This document shows positions 25,355 through 34,647 of a stretch of DNA of 37,236 bases, piece by piece. This DNA comes from Chloroflexota bacterium (GTDB lineage Bacteria > Chloroflexota > Limnocylindria > Limnocylindrales > CSP1-4). The notes beneath the pieces were generated by a model. That model ran no database searches. It was given only the letters and a program-made list of their open reading frames with translations, and had not been told where the DNA came from. The stretch's first letter is position 1, and every line of letters starts with the position of its first letter. Position numbers and translations under genes: made by a program. The DNA is taken from positions 1-37,236 of the forward strand of contig JAJYNP010000111.1 in assembly GCA_021786265.1 (NCBI GenBank). Direction: 5' to 3'.

Positions 25355-26566
25355 TCAGGCGAAGAGCGCCTCGACGAACGAAGCAGGGTCGAAGTCGACC
25401 AGGTCGACCACGCGCTCGCCGACGCCGGCGAACACGACCGGGACGCCCAGGGCCTGCTCGATGGCGAAGACGATCCCCCCCTTGGCCGTCGAGTCGAGCT
25501 TGGTCAGGACGATCCCGGTGAGGCCGGTTGCATCGTGGAACGCCTTCGCCTGCGCGAGCCCGTTCTGGCCGGTGGTCGCGTCGAGCACGAACAGGACGTC
25601 GGGCGTCACGCCCGGCAGCCGCCGGTCGATGGTGCGCCGGATCTTGGTCAGCTCCTCCATCAGGTTGTGTCGCGTGTGGAGACGTCCCGCGGTGTCGACG
25701 ATCACGACGTCGGCGCCCCGTGCCACGGCGGCGTCCAGCGCATCGAAGACCACGGCCGCCGGGTCCGCGCCGGCCTTGTGCGCGACCACGGGCAGGTCCA
25801 GGCGACGGGCCCACGTCTCGAGCTGCTCGATGGCCGCGGCCCGGAACGTGTCGGCGGCCGCGAGGATCACGCGATCGCCCTCGCTCGCGAACCTCGCCGC
25901 GATCTTCGCGATCGACGTGGTCTTGCCGGTGCCGTTGACGCCCACGACCAGGACCACGGCCGGCATCGACGGGTCCGGGCGGCCGGGACGCCAGGGACCC
26001 GGGGAAGCGGGGGGCAGCAGGTGAGCGAGCTCGGCGCGGACGGCGGCCTCCGGTCCGCCCTGGTCGTGCCGCGACCTCGCCCGCCCCACGACGTCCATCG
26101 CCAGGCGGGCCCCGACATCCCCGGCGATCAGGGTCTCCTCGACCTCCTCCCAGGTCTCCTCGTCCACCGATCCGGCCCGGAAGATGCCGTGGAGGCGCGC
26201 CATGAAGCCGCGCCGGCTGGCCTGCAGGCCGTCCGCGATGGTCGCGGCCGGCTGGCCGGACGGGACAGGCGCCGCGTCCGGGGTGGAGGAGGCGGGGGCT
26301 CCGCCCGGTGCGGCGGCCGCCTGGCCCGGGGCGGAGGTGTCCAGCGCGGGACCGATCGGCGCGGGCGCCGGACCGATACCCGGACCCCAGAGCGCGCCGG
26401 GGCGTGGTGCCGCGGTGGCGGCCTCGGGCTCGCCGGATTCCTCCTCGGGCTCGCCGGGCGCCTCATCGAGCTGGTCGTGCCCTTCGACGACCAGGCCGGT
26501 CGCGCCTGCCTTGCCGGGCTGCTCCTCCTCCGGCACGGGCTCGCGCCTGCTTCGTCGCCAGAACAT
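25355..26566 (-). CDS. ftsY: Signal recognition particle receptor FtsY
   Basis: FtsY receives Ffh-ribosome complexes at the membrane. The product has 403 residues. The first 115 are a low-complexity A domain rich in Pro, Ala and Glu, as is usual. The NG core follows: SVDEETWEEVEETLIAGDVG, P-loop VVGVNGTGKTTSIAKIAARF, AADTFRAAAIEQLETWARRL, VDTAGRLHTRHNLMEEL and TKLDSTAKGGIVF. The helix near FMARLHGIF at the start of N could bind lipid. The gap to smc is 67 bases. It ends just before a hairpin. Confidence 0.97.
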   Translation of the reverse strand: MFWRRSRREPVPEEEQPGKAGATGLVVEGHDQLDEAPGEPEEESGEPEAATAAPRPGALWGPGIGPAPAPIGPALDTSAPGQAAAAPGGAPASSTPDAAPVPSGQPAATIADGLQASRRGFMARLHGIFRAGSVDEETWEEVEETLIAGDVGARLAMDVVGRARSRHDQGGPEAAVRAELAHLLPPASPGPWRPGRPDPSMPAVVLVVGVNGTGKTTSIAKIAARFASEGDRVILAAADTFRAAAIEQLETWARRLDLPVVAHKAGADPAAVVFDALDAAVARGADVVIVDTAGRLHTRHNLMEELTKIRRTIDRRLPGVTPDVLFVLDATTGQNGLAQAKAFHDATGLTGIVLTKLDSTAKGGIVFAIEQALGVPVVFAGVGERVVDLVDFDPASFVEALFA

Positions 26567-26633
26567 CCGGGCCCATCCCTCCTGTCGTGACCGATGCCGG
26601 TCGCCCGACCGTTCGGCCGGGCCACCACCCGCG

Positions 26634-29600
26634 TCAGACGGCCGTCGCCGCCTCGACGATCGTCCGCGCCTCCTCGAGGCGGAGAGAGATCACCCGGCTC
26701 ACCGCGTCGTCGCCGATGGTGACGCCGTAGAGCGCGTCCGCGGCCTCGATCGTACCGCGGTTGTGCGTGATCACGACGCACTGCGTCCGGAGCGCGAGAT
26801 CCCGCAGCGCATCCGTGAACCGCCCGACGTTGGCCTCGTCGAGCGCGGCGTCCACTTCGTCGAGCACGCAGAACGGGACGGGCCGGACCTCGAGCATGGC
26901 GAACAGGAGCGCGACCGCCGTGAGCGCGCGCTCGCCGCCCGACAGCATCGCCAGCGGCTGCCGCTTCTTGCCGGGTGGCTGCGCCATGATCTCGACCCCC
27001 GTCGCGTCGAGATCGTCGGGATCCGTGAGGCTCAGGCGCGCCACGCCACCGCCGAAGAGCTGCGTGAACCGGCGCCCGAAGGCGTCCTCGAGCGCGGCGA
27101 ACGTCGCGCGGAACTGGTCGGCTATCAGGCGGTCGAGCTCCCCGATCAGGTCGCGGGTCGACCGGATGGCTCGCTCCAGGTCCTCCCGCTGGGCCTCGAG
27201 CCCGTCGAGGCGCGCCTTGACCTCGCCGTATTCCTCCACGGCGAGCGGGTTGCCCGCCCCCAGGTCGTGGAACCGGCGGCGCAGTGCCGAGAGCCGCGCA
27301 GCCGCCGGGACCTCGGTGGGGGCCGGCTCCCGGTCCCAGTGCCGGACCGCCTCGTCGAGCGCAGCCTCGAGTGCGATTGCGGGATCGTCTGCCGTCTCGT
27401 CCGTTCCGGCCGCGACGCCCGCCTGTTCCGCGACGGACACGAGCGCCCTGAGCCCGGCCGGACCCAACGACGCCAGTTCGACCAGGACCTGCTCGCGCAT
27501 CGACTCGCGCGCCAGCCGCGCCTCGAGATCGGCAACCTCCGCCGCCCGCGCGCGATCGTCCAGCCCCCGCAGGCGCTCGCGATGTGCCGCCGCCGCCCGC
27601 TCGGCCCGCGCGAGATCCTCGCGCTCCCCTCCCCCGGCCACCAGCACCGCGTCGAGCGCCGCCCGCGCCGCCCGCTCCCGCTCCGCGATGGCCGCCGCCT
27701 CGGCAGCCCCCCGTGCCCGGTCGGCCGCCGCCTGCTCGAGGGTACTGGCCAGGGCCGTCGACTCCCGCGCGAGGGACTCGAGCCGAGCCTCGTCGATCGC
27801 GATCGCTGCCTCCGCGCGATTCCGTGCGTCCTCGGCGCGCCGCCGCTCCGCCGCACGCTCCTGCGCGGTGGCCGCAAGCCTGTCCCGCCGGCGCCGCAGC
27901 TCGGCCACGCGCTGATCCCACGTCACCACGGCCGCGGCACCCGCGGCGTCCCGGAGCTCCGGCTGGTCGGCAACGTCCCATGCCGCGGCCTCCGCCTCGA
28001 GCGTCTCGAGCGCGGCCCCGGCTCGTGCTGCCTCGGCGCGCAGGCGTTCCGCCTGGGCACGTTCCCAGGCGAGCTCGCGGACCGCGGCCTCCGCGGCGCG
28101 GCCGGCGGCGCGTTCCGCTTCGTCGGCCGCCCGCCGGTCGCGTCTCGCCTGCTCCGCCTCACGACGAGCATCGTCCCGGGCGACGCTCTCCGTCGCCGCC
28201 GCGCCCCGCGCCTCGTCGCTCTCCCGGCGCGTCGCCGCCGCGGTCCCGGCCAGGCTCTCCACCTCGACCGCCAGCGCGTCCCGCTCCGCACGGCGCTCCA
28301 GCAGGCTGCCGCCTCCTCCGAGTCCCACCAGGCCGGACGCCGTGACGAGATCCCCGTCCCGGCTCGCCACCGACCATCCCGACGGCAGGGCCGGCCCGAT
28401 CTCCAGCGCGTGCTCGAGCGTGGGCACCCACAGCGCGGTGGCGAGGAGCCGGCTGGCCACTCCGCCCGGATCCCGTCGCACCGCGTCGACCAGGGTGCCC
28501 CCTCCGGCGGCGGCGGCGGCCGAGCGCGCCCGCTCTGCGTCGCGCTCGGCCGCGCGATGCACGGCGACGTCGGACATCACCACCAGCCCGCGCTCGCCGC
28601 GCAGCCCGGGAACGCGATCGCGGCCGAGCGCGGCGGCCCGGATGGCGTCGCCCAGCGCCGCCTCGACCGCGGCCCGGAGCGCCGGCTCGACGTCCAGTCC
28701 CTCGCCGACGCGCGTGCCCCCTCGCCGCCTCGCCGCCTGCGTGATCGCGAGCCCCTCCTCGGCGGTGATCCGCTCATCCAGCGACGCCAACCGGGCGCGG
28801 GCGGCTTCCAGTCGCGCCAAGGCGTTCTCGGCCGCGGTCCGGCGCTCCCGCCACCGCGACTCGGCCCGGTCGGCGGCGTTCCGGGCCGAGGCCTCGAGGG
28901 CATCGGCGCTGGATTCCCGCGCGGCTGTCTCCTGCTGCCCGCGCACGGCAAGGGCGCGCCGGTCCTCCGCCGAGCGCGCGATCTCCTCGGCTCTCGCGAG
29001 ACGTCCTTCCTGCTCCGCCAGCACGCGGCGTGCTTCGCCCGCGCGGCGCCGGGCCGCCTCCAGGTCCGCCGCGCGCGCCGCCTCGGCCCGCCGGATCGCT
29101 GCCTCGCGGTCGCCGGCCGCGCGAGCGGCGGCGCGCAGCTGGGCGAGTTCCGTCAGCGCCTCCGCGAGCGCCTGTTCCGCCTCGGCGAGGTCGGCGGACG
29201 CCGTGGGGTCATCGGCGACGATCGGTGCGGCGGCAGCCCGTCGCGCCGTCTCCATGCGGGCCTCGACCTGGGCTCGCTCCGCCTCGATGCGCCGCCGATC
29301 CCGTTCCAGCGCCTCGAGCGCCGACTCCGCGCGGCCGTGCGCGAGCCGTGCCGTGGTCAGCGCGGCCGTCAGGCTCTCGAGATCGGCCCGGACCCCGCGC
29401 TCCGTCTCAGCGCGCGCGGCGAGCTGGGCCGACAGCGTCACCGCGAGCGCCTCGGTCGCCCGGAGCTCGGCCTGCGCAGCCGCCGCGGACTGGCGCGCTT
29501 CCTCCAGGGAGACAGCCGCCGCCGTCCCCGCCTTCGCGGTCGCGTTCGCACGGGCGTGCGCCGCGACGACGAGCGCCGCGGCAAGCTCGTCCGCGGCGGA

Positions 29601-30272
29601 CCGGCGTGCCTGCTCCTGCTCCACCTGCTGCGCCAGGCGGCGGGCCTGGGGGCGCAGCTCGGCGAGCACGTCCCGTACCCTCGCCAGGTTCGCCTCCGCC
29701 TCCGTCAGCTGGGTCTCGGCCTGCCGGCGGCGCCGTTCGTGACGCCGGACCCCGGCGACCTCCTCGAACAGCACCCGGCGCTCCTCGGGTCGGAGCGACA
29801 GCGCCTGGTCCACCATGCCCTGGCCGATGAACAGGAAGGCGTTCTCGGCGATGTTCGCCGCGTCGAGAAGGTCCACGAGATCGCGGTGACGCACCCGCTG
29901 GCGGTTCACCAGGTAGTCGTTCTCGCCGGAACGAAAGAGCCGCCGGCCCAGCGCCACCTCGGAGAAGTCGAGCGGCAGGAGGCCGTCGGCGTTGTCGAGC
30001 ACCAGCGTCACGTCGGCCATCCCGATCGCGTGGCGCCGCTCCGACCCCGCGAAGATCACGTCCTCCGCGCGGCGGATCCGCAGCGACCGGCCCTGCTCGC
30101 CCAGCGCCCACCGCAGGGCATCCGCCAGGTTGCTCTTGCCGCTCCCGTTGGGGCCGATCACGGCGCTGATGCCCGCGCCGAACTCGACCTCGGTGCGTTC
30201 GGCGAACGACTTGAAGCCGACCATGCGGAGCGCGCGCAGTCGACCGCGAACGGTCATCGGCCCGGCCCCCAT
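26634..30272 (-). CDS. smc: Chromosome segregation protein SMC
   Basis: SMC dimers with ScpA/B compact and separate chromosomes. The product has 1212 residues. The N-terminal head has the Walker A GPNGSGKSNLADALRWALGE near residue 40 and LVNRQRVRHRDLVDLLDAAN. Long Ala/Arg/Glu-rich coiled coils flank a hinge at about 520-650 (LDVEPALRAAVEAALGDAIR). The C-terminal head has MLSGGERALTAVALLFAML (ABC signature) and Walker B FCVLDEVDAALDEANVGRF. The ATG at 30272 or the one five codons later is possible; neither has a strong ribosome site. It lies 10 bases after rnc. Many open antisense frames over the coiled coil are base-composition shadows. Confidence 0.97.
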   Translation of the reverse strand: MGAGPMTVRGRLRALRMVGFKSFAERTEVEFGAGISAVIGPNGSGKSNLADALRWALGEQGRSLRIRRAEDVIFAGSERRHAIGMADVTLVLDNADGLLPLDFSEVALGRRLFRSGENDYLVNRQRVRHRDLVDLLDAANIAENAFLFIGQGMVDQALSLRPEERRVLFEEVAGVRRHERRRRQAETQLTEAEANLARVRDVLAELRPQARRLAQQVEQEQARRSAADELAAALVVAAHARANATAKAGTAAAVSLEEARQSAAAAQAELRATEALAVTLSAQLAARAETERGVRADLESLTAALTTARLAHGRAESALEALERDRRRIEAERAQVEARMETARRAAAAPIVADDPTASADLAEAEQALAEALTELAQLRAAARAAGDREAAIRRAEAARAADLEAARRRAGEARRVLAEQEGRLARAEEIARSAEDRRALAVRGQQETAARESSADALEASARNAADRAESRWRERRTAAENALARLEAARARLASLDERITAEEGLAITQAARRRGGTRVGEGLDVEPALRAAVEAALGDAIRAAALGRDRVPGLRGERGLVVMSDVAVHRAAERDAERARSAAAAAGGGTLVDAVRRDPGGVASRLLATALWVPTLEHALEIGPALPSGWSVASRDGDLVTASGLVGLGGGGSLLERRAERDALAVEVESLAGTAAATRRESDEARGAAATESVARDDARREAEQARRDRRAADEAERAAGRAAEAAVRELAWERAQAERLRAEAARAGAALETLEAEAAAWDVADQPELRDAAGAAAVVTWDQRVAELRRRRDRLAATAQERAAERRRAEDARNRAEAAIAIDEARLESLARESTALASTLEQAAADRARGAAEAAAIAERERAARAALDAVLVAGGGEREDLARAERAAAAHRERLRGLDDRARAAEVADLEARLARESMREQVLVELASLGPAGLRALVSVAEQAGVAAGTDETADDPAIALEAALDEAVRHWDREPAPTEVPAAARLSALRRRFHDLGAGNPLAVEEYGEVKARLDGLEAQREDLERAIRSTRDLIGELDRLIADQFRATFAALEDAFGRRFTQLFGGGVARLSLTDPDDLDATGVEIMAQPPGKKRQPLAMLSGGERALTAVALLFAMLEVRPVPFCVLDEVDAALDEANVGRFTDALRDLALRTQCVVITHNRGTIEAADALYGVTIGDDAVSRVISLRLEEARTIVEAATAV

Positions 30273-30282
30273 CGGCCGGATG

Positions 30283-31080
30283 TCACGTCCGGGACTCCCC
30301 GGAGGGTCCCTCGGGGGATGGCGGTACCTCGGGGGCCGGTGACTCGTCGGGAACCTGCGCCACCTCGCGGGCCGGCGCCACCTCGCGGGTCACCTCCAGC
30401 ACCTCGAGCGCGTGGGCCGCCGCCTCCGTCTCGGCGTTGCGCCGATTGCCGCCTTCGCCGCGACCCAGCGTGCGGTCCCCGACGAGCACGTCGACCACGT
30501 ACCGTTTCGCATGGTCGGGCCCCACCGCGCTCACGAGCCGGTACGCCGGAGGTGCCCCCCATCGCACGTAGCTGATCTCCTGCAGGCGGCTCTTCGGCGA
30601 CTTCAGGCTCGCGACGGGGATCTTCGCGTCCAGCAGGTCGGCCAGCAGACCCGTCAGCCAGGCCCGAACGGTGGCGAAGCCCTGGTCGAGGTAGACGGCC
30701 GCGACGACCGCCTCGAAGGTGGCGGCGAGCACCGATGCCCGCCGACGCTCGCCGGTGCGCTCGGCGCCCTGGCCCAGCACGATCAGCTCGTCCAGGCCGA
30801 GCCGCCCGGCCATCCGCGCCAGGGCCTGTGTCGAAACCAGGGCCGAGCGGCGCGCCGTGAGCGCGCCCTCGTCCTCCTCGGGATGGCGCTCGTACAGCGC
30901 CTCGGACACCACCAGCGACACCACCGCATCGCCGAGGTACTCGAGCCGCTCGTTCGACCCGGTCGGCGCGTCGGGGTGCTCGTTGGTGAAGCTGCCGTGG
31001 ACCAGTGCCCGCTCGAGCAGGGCACGGTCTACGACCGGCAGGCCGAGCCGCGTCGCGAGCTCGCCTGCCGGGTCCATCAA
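30283..31080 (-). CDS. rnc: Ribonuclease III
   Basis: RNase III cuts double-stranded RNA, including rRNA precursors. The product has 265 residues. The catalytic signature is NERLEYLGDAVVSLVVSEAL near residue 43, and the second acidic site is TFEAVVAAVYLDQGF. A double-stranded RNA-binding domain follows (SPKSRLQEISYVRWGAPPAY, then VGDRTLGRGEGGNRRNAETE). Some 35 Pro/Glu-rich residues end the protein. The gene precedes smc, as in many Gram-positive and Chloroflexota genomes. Confidence 0.97.
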   Translation of the reverse strand: MMDPAGELATRLGLPVVDRALLERALVHGSFTNEHPDAPTGSNERLEYLGDAVVSLVVSEALYERHPEEDEGALTARRSALVSTQALARMAGRLGLDELIVLGQGAERTGERRRASVLAATFEAVVAAVYLDQGFATVRAWLTGLLADLLDAKIPVASLKSPKSRLQEISYVRWGAPPAYRLVSAVGPDHAKRYVVDVLVGDRTLGRGEGGNRRNAETEAAAHALEVLEVTREVAPAREVAQVPDESPAPEVPPSPEGPSGESRT

Positions 31081-31093
31081 AAGGCGCAGTGGG

Positions 31094-31336
31094 CTACTGC
31101 GCGGCGTGCTCGTCGATGTAGTCGACCGCGTCCTGGACCGTGCGGATCTTCTCGGCGTCCTCGTCCGAGATCTCGGTGCCGAACTCTTCCTCGAGGCTCA
31201 TGATCAGCTCGACGAGATCCAGAGAGTCCGCGTTGAGGTCGTCCACGAACGACGCCTCGGGCTTGACCTCATCCTCGTCCACGCCGAGCTGCTCGACAAC
31301 GATCTTCTTGAGCCGCTCGTAGGTTGATGCCGTCAC
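31094..31336 (-). CDS. acpP: Acyl carrier protein
   Basis: ACP carries growing fatty acyl chains on a phosphopantetheine arm. The product has 80 acidic residues. Ser38 in [20 protein letters not shown] is the attachment site. The GTG at 31336 is set by AGGAGGT 7 bases upstream. fabD and fabG, often found beside it, are absent; the neighbours are nusB and rnc. Confidence 0.98.
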   Translation of the reverse strand: MTASTYERLKKIVVEQLGVDEDEVKPEASFVDDLNADSLDLVELIMSLEEEFGTEISDEDAEKIRTVQDAVDYIDEHAAQ

Positions 31337-31341
31337 CAGTC

Positions 31342-31842
31342 CTACCTCCTGATCCTGGCGGTCGGTCGCCGCCGGGACTCGCGATCCCCGTCCCTCCGGG
31401 TGGGCCCGGCCAATCCTGCCTCGCCTGCGATCCGTCCGAGGACGCCGTTCAGGAGCCGACGGGCAGGCTCCCCACTGTAGGTTCGCGCCAGACCGACCCA
31501 TTCGGCGATGACCACTCGGGCCGGTGTCGTCGCGGAGTGTAGCAGTTCCCCGAGCGCCGAACGCAAGAGCGCGCGGTCGATTCGGGCCAGCTGGACAACC
31601 GGGTACGCGGGCGCCGCGGCCTCGATCTGCGCGTCGATGGTGTCCCGGTGACGCACGACCGCGCCCACGAGGGCGCGGGCGTAGTCGGTGGTCTCCTCGT
31701 CCGCGCCGACATCCGACAACTGGCGCTCCAGCGCGGCGGAGGCGGTCCGCTGCCCGAAGTCAGCCTCGAAGACCGCCGCGAGCGCGAGGCGACGTGCGGC
31801 ACGCCGCGCCGCGTGGCACTCGGCCGCCGGATCCGGTGACAC
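31342..31842 (-). CDS. nusB: Transcription antitermination factor NusB
   Basis: NusB binds boxA RNA with S10 to keep rRNA transcription going. The product has 166 residues, all helical: [20 protein letters not shown], then [60 protein letters not shown] and FLNGVLG-like [10 protein letters not shown]. The last 25 residues are Arg-rich. The GTG at 31842 starts it, three bases past the Asp23 gene. A promoter candidate for acpP lies inside it. Confidence 0.93.
   Translation of the reverse strand: MSPDPAAECHAARRAARRLALAAVFEADFGQRTASAALERQLSDVGADEETTDYARALVGAVVRHRDTIDAQIEAAAPAYPVVQLARIDRALLRSALGELLHSATTPARVVIAEWVGLARTYSGEPARRLLNGVLGRIAGEAGLAGPTRRDGDRESRRRPTARIRR
31536..31544 (-). promoter_or_regulatory. 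Candidate internal promoter for acpP-rnc-smc
   Basis: Within nusB, the minus strand reads TGC TACACT followed by CCGC, the same core as before rpsB and rplS. It would start RNA about 190 bases before acpP. No clear -35 is present. Confidence 0.35.
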
Positions 31843-31845
31843 GCG

Positions 31846-32235
31846 TCAGTCGCCGACGCCGTCGACGAGGATCGTCACCTCGCCGAGATCGAGCCCCAGC
31901 TGGCGCTCGATCGTCTCCGCGATGGACCGCCGCACGCGCGATGCGAGGGCGGCGAGTGGCTCGCCCGACCGTGCCACCACGAAGAGCCGGACGTGCACCC
32001 GGCCGTCCCGCAGCCGGGCGGTCACGGCCGGGCCGGCCAGCCAGGCCCAGAAGGCGGCTCCGCCTCGTCCGACCCGCAGCACGCCGGGCTGCGATTCGGC
32101 GGCGGCGCGGGCCATCGCCCCGATCACCCGCCGCCGCACCGTCAGCATGCGCACGGCAGCCTCGCCCGCGGGCACCTGCCCGACGGGCCCGTCCACACCC
32201 GGGGATCGGTCCGTGTCGTCCCGTCCACCCGCCAT
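31846..32235 (-). CDS. Asp23/Gls24 family envelope-stress protein
   Basis: The product has 129 residues from the ATG at 32235, which overlaps the plsX stop (TGATG). The family core runs from VRRRVIGAMARAAAESQPGV through RVHVRLFVVARSGEPLAALA to RRSIAETIERQLGLDLGEVT and ILVDGV. Asp23 family members bind membranes or respond to envelope stress in Firmicutes. In those genomes the yloU copy lies near the recG-plsX region, as here. Residues 1-30 are Asp/Gly-rich and unconserved. Confidence 0.85.
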   Translation of the reverse strand: MAGGRDDTDRSPGVDGPVGQVPAGEAAVRMLTVRRRVIGAMARAAAESQPGVLRVGRGGAAFWAWLAGPAVTARLRDGRVHVRLFVVARSGEPLAALASRVRRSIAETIERQLGLDLGEVTILVDGVGD

Positions 32236-33314
32236 CACACCGTCTCCGTGGCGCCCGCGCTCGCCGGCTCGCCGGGGCGCGTCCGGGGGGCGAGCGCATC
32301 CGCGATCAGCTGCGGCACGCGCGCCCGTGCCGCAGCGGCGCCCACCCCCACCGCGTAGGAGATCATGCGCGCCCGCGCCCGGCCGTGCGTGATGATCACG
32401 GTGCCACGGACGCCCAGGAGCGGCGCGCCGCCGAGCTTCTCGTAGTCGAACCGCTCCCGGATCCGGGCGATGCCGGGCCGCATCAGCAGGTACCCCAGGG
32501 GACCCAGCGGCGGGCGGCGGAACTCGCGCCGCAACAGGTCGAAGATGAACCCGGAGAGCCCCTCGAAGAACTTCATGGTGACGTTCCCGACCGAGGCGTC
32601 GCACACCACCACGTCCGCCAGGTGCGCCACGAGGTCCTTGCCCTCGACGTTGCCCACGAAGCGCAGGTCGCCCTCCGCGAGCATCGCGGTCGCCTCCTGC
32701 ACGCGTCGTTCGCCCTTGCCGCCCTCCTCGCCGATCGAGAGGAGCGCGACCGAGGGATCGCGCACGCCGAGCACCTTCTCCGCGTAGATCGCACCCATGC
32801 GGGCATACTGCGAGAGGTTGAGCCCGCTGGAGTCCGTCGTCGCGCCGATGTCGAGCAGCACGAACGGCCCCTTGTCGCTCACCATCTGGACGGCAAGAGC
32901 CGGTCGGTCCACGCCCGGCAGGCGCCCGAGGTACAGGATGGCCGCCGCGACGCCGGCACCCGTGTGACCCGCCGTCACGACCGCGTCCGCCCGCCCCTCC
33001 CGCACGAGGCGCATGGCGACGTTGATGCTGGCGTCCCGCTTGCGTCGCACGGCGGCCGCCGCCTGCTCGTCCATCGCCACGAGCTCGGACGCGGGCACCA
33101 GCGTCACGTGCGACGGCAGACCCCCCTGGACGTACGGCGCGATCTGCGCCTCGTCCCCGACCAGGACGAGGTCCGTGTCGGGGTGCTCCCGTGCCCATGC
33201 CAGGGCGCCGGGCACGACCTCGGAGGGCCCGTGGTCGCCCCCGAGGGCATCCACGGCCACGCGCACGCGCCGCTCGGTTGCTGCAAGCGGGACGGCGACC
33301 GAGCGGATGTCCAT
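32235..33314 (-). CDS. plsX: Phosphate acyltransferase PlsX
   Basis: PlsX turns acyl-ACP into acyl-phosphate for phospholipid synthesis. The product has 359 residues from the ATG at 33314. Motifs are VRVAVDALGGDHGPSEVVPG, AVVTAGHTGAGVAAAILYLG, VLLDIGATTDSSGLNLSQYA, ALLSIGEEGGKG and VCDASVGNVTMKFFEGLSGF. YEKLGGAPLLGVRG also fits. It follows rpmF by 31 bases, the classic rpmF-plsX pairing, and acpP two genes later supplies its substrate carrier. Confidence 0.97.
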   Translation of the reverse strand: MDIRSVAVPLAATERRVRVAVDALGGDHGPSEVVPGALAWAREHPDTDLVLVGDEAQIAPYVQGGLPSHVTLVPASELVAMDEQAAAAVRRKRDASINVAMRLVREGRADAVVTAGHTGAGVAAAILYLGRLPGVDRPALAVQMVSDKGPFVLLDIGATTDSSGLNLSQYARMGAIYAEKVLGVRDPSVALLSIGEEGGKGERRVQEATAMLAEGDLRFVGNVEGKDLVAHLADVVVCDASVGNVTMKFFEGLSGFIFDLLRREFRRPPLGPLGYLLMRPGIARIRERFDYEKLGGAPLLGVRGTVIITHGRARARMISYAVGVGAAAARARVPQLIADALAPRTRPGEPASAGATETV

Positions 33315-33345
33315 CTCGTCCCGGCTCCCCGCGCTCCGGCTGCCG

Positions 33346-33552
33346 TCAGGCCCGGCCCGACTCGCCGGTGGTCTTCGTCTTGATGTGTACGGCCTCGCGG
33401 CCGGCGTACCAGCCGCAATTCGGGCAGGCATGGTGGCTGAGCTTCGGCTCGTGGCAGTGCGGGCAGGACTCCACGCTGGGAACCGTGAGCGCCTGGTGCG
33501 CGCGGCGGTCGCCCTGTGCGGCGTGAGAGGTCTTGCGCTTGGGTAGGCCCAT
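33346..33552 (-). CDS. rpmF: 50S ribosomal protein bL32
   Basis: The product has 68 residues from the ATG at 33552, with AGGAGA 6-8 bases upstream. MGLPKRKTSHAAQGDRRAHQ is the usual basic N-terminus. Four Cys as C30-x2-C33 and C43-x2-C46 (CPHC, CPNC) form a zinc ribbon, so this is the zinc-binding form. The tail EAVHIKTKTTGESGRA is slightly long. It lies between yceD and plsX. Confidence 0.97.
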   Translation of the reverse strand: MGLPKRKTSHAAQGDRRAHQALTVPSVESCPHCHEPKLSHHACPNCGWYAGREAVHIKTKTTGESGRA

Positions 33553-33593
33553 GAATGTCTCCTCGTGCATGGCCGCGCCGGCGGCGTGGTGGG

Positions 33594-34142
33594 TCAGCGG
33601 GTGCGTTCGTCGGCCCCGAGAGGCTGCCAGTCGGCCAGCGCGGCCAGCCGCGGATCGATCGGTTCGTCCCGGTGTTCGTGCGTGGGATCGTCGTTCAGGT
33701 CGGCACCGCAGACCGGGCACAGACCACGGCAGTCTGGCCGGCAGAGCGGGGCGATCGGCTCGGCCATCGAGATCGCCTCCCCCACCGGGACGCCGAGGTC
33801 CAGCACGTGGTGCTCGTCGATCCGCAGGGCATCGGGCTCGGCGCTGGTGTCGAGCGGCAGGCCCGTGTGCAGGTCGATCGACGGCAGCGCCTCCTCGCGC
33901 AGCTCCACGTGCACCGGGGTCACGATCGGCCTCAGGCACCGGCTGCACGTCTCGGCGAGGGCCGCCGTCAGGTCGGCGTCCGCGAGGATGCTGCGGGACG
34001 TCCGGGACAGCCGCACGCGCCCACTGATGGGCGAGGCGAGCCGCAGATCGTCCGGCAGATCCAGCCGCGCGTCCCTGATCTCGTACCGGCGATCGGTCCC
34101 GGCGACCGAGCCCATGAGGCCCGCGACGTTAAACGCGAGCAT
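33594..34142 (-). CDS. yceD: DUF177 (YceD-like) protein
   Basis: The product has 182 residues. YceD/DUF177 proteins are linked to 23S rRNA accumulation and L32; the exact action is not settled. The conserved CSRCLRPIVTPVHVELREEA appears at about 86, and the ending has CRPDCRGLCPVCGADLN, forming a second Cys cluster. The ATG at 34142 overlaps the end of the SepIVA-like gene by 14 bases. The yceD-rpmF-plsX order is widely conserved. Confidence 0.92.
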   Translation of the reverse strand: MLAFNVAGLMGSVAGTDRRYEIRDARLDLPDDLRLASPISGRVRLSRTSRSILADADLTAALAETCSRCLRPIVTPVHVELREEALPSIDLHTGLPLDTSAEPDALRIDEHHVLDLGVPVGEAISMAEPIAPLCRPDCRGLCPVCGADLNDDPTHEHRDEPIDPRLAALADWQPLGADERTR

Positions 34143-34647
34143 GGCCCGCCATGCGGCTCGGCTCTTCCTCGGGCATCGCCTCGTCGGGTTCGGGCTCGAC
34201 GCCGCGCCGCTCGTCCAGCATCTGGATCCCGTGCCGGATGCTCTGCAGCGCCTTCACGCACTCGCCCTCCAGGCGCACCAGGACGCTCGCGGCATATTCG
34301 TCCGCGCCCCGCCGGATCTCATCGGCGTCACGATGCCCCTCGGCGACGATCTCCTGCGACCGGGTCTCGGCGGCACGCGTGAGCTCGCGCTCCTCGATCA
34401 GGAACGCCGCCTGCTCCTGCGCGCGCGCCACGATCCGGTCCGCCTCCTCCTGCGCCTTCTCGAGGATGCGCTCGGACTCCTGGTTCACCCGCTTCGCCTG
34501 CCGCACCTCCTCGGGCACGGCGACGCGCAGCTGGTCGATCAGGTCGAGCGCCGTCGCCTGGTCCACGACGACGTTGTTCGTGAGGGGCAGCCGCTTCCCG
34601 TTGGCCACGACCGATTCGAGTCGCTCGACGAGGAAGATGATGTCGAT
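34129..34647 (-). CDS. DivIVA-domain/SepIVA-like coiled-coil protein, probable AUC start
   Basis: The product has about 172 residues. IDIIFLVERLESVVANGKRL, then PLTNNVVVDQATALDLIDQL and RVAVPEEVRQAKRVNQESER, match the N-terminal part of mycobacterial SepIVA. A long coiled coil with Glu/Ala/Arg repeats follows (about 55-150). The expected first residue falls on ATC at 34647, preceded at 8 bases by a perfect AGGAGG (34656-34661). No ATG, GTG or TTG fits. The only other in-frame start is GTG 34728, inside coaD and upstream of a candidate promoter. In Mycobacterium, sepIVA also lies near DUF177 and rnc, with coaD, rsmD and recG in the wider region, which supports the call. The likely role is in septum or cell-envelope organisation, by inference. 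Confidence 0.8.
   Translation of the reverse strand: MDIIFLVERLESVVANGKRLPLTNNVVVDQATALDLIDQLRVAVPEEVRQAKRVNQESERILEKAQEEADRIVARAQEQAAFLIEERELTRAAETRSQEIVAEGHRDADEIRRGADEYAASVLVRLEGECVKALQSIRHGIQMLDERRGVEPEPDEAMPEEEPSRMAGHARV

Noticed and set aside
21921..25814. One giant frame covering DUF3352, ffh and part of ftsY
   Set aside because: Only the part after 23822 is a real protein; the rest is the out-of-frame shadow of ffh and ftsY.
26184..30575. Very long open frame antisense to smc and ftsY
   Set aside because: Its Arg/Pro/Ser-rich translation follows from the GC-biased codons of the sense genes and has no recognisable domain.
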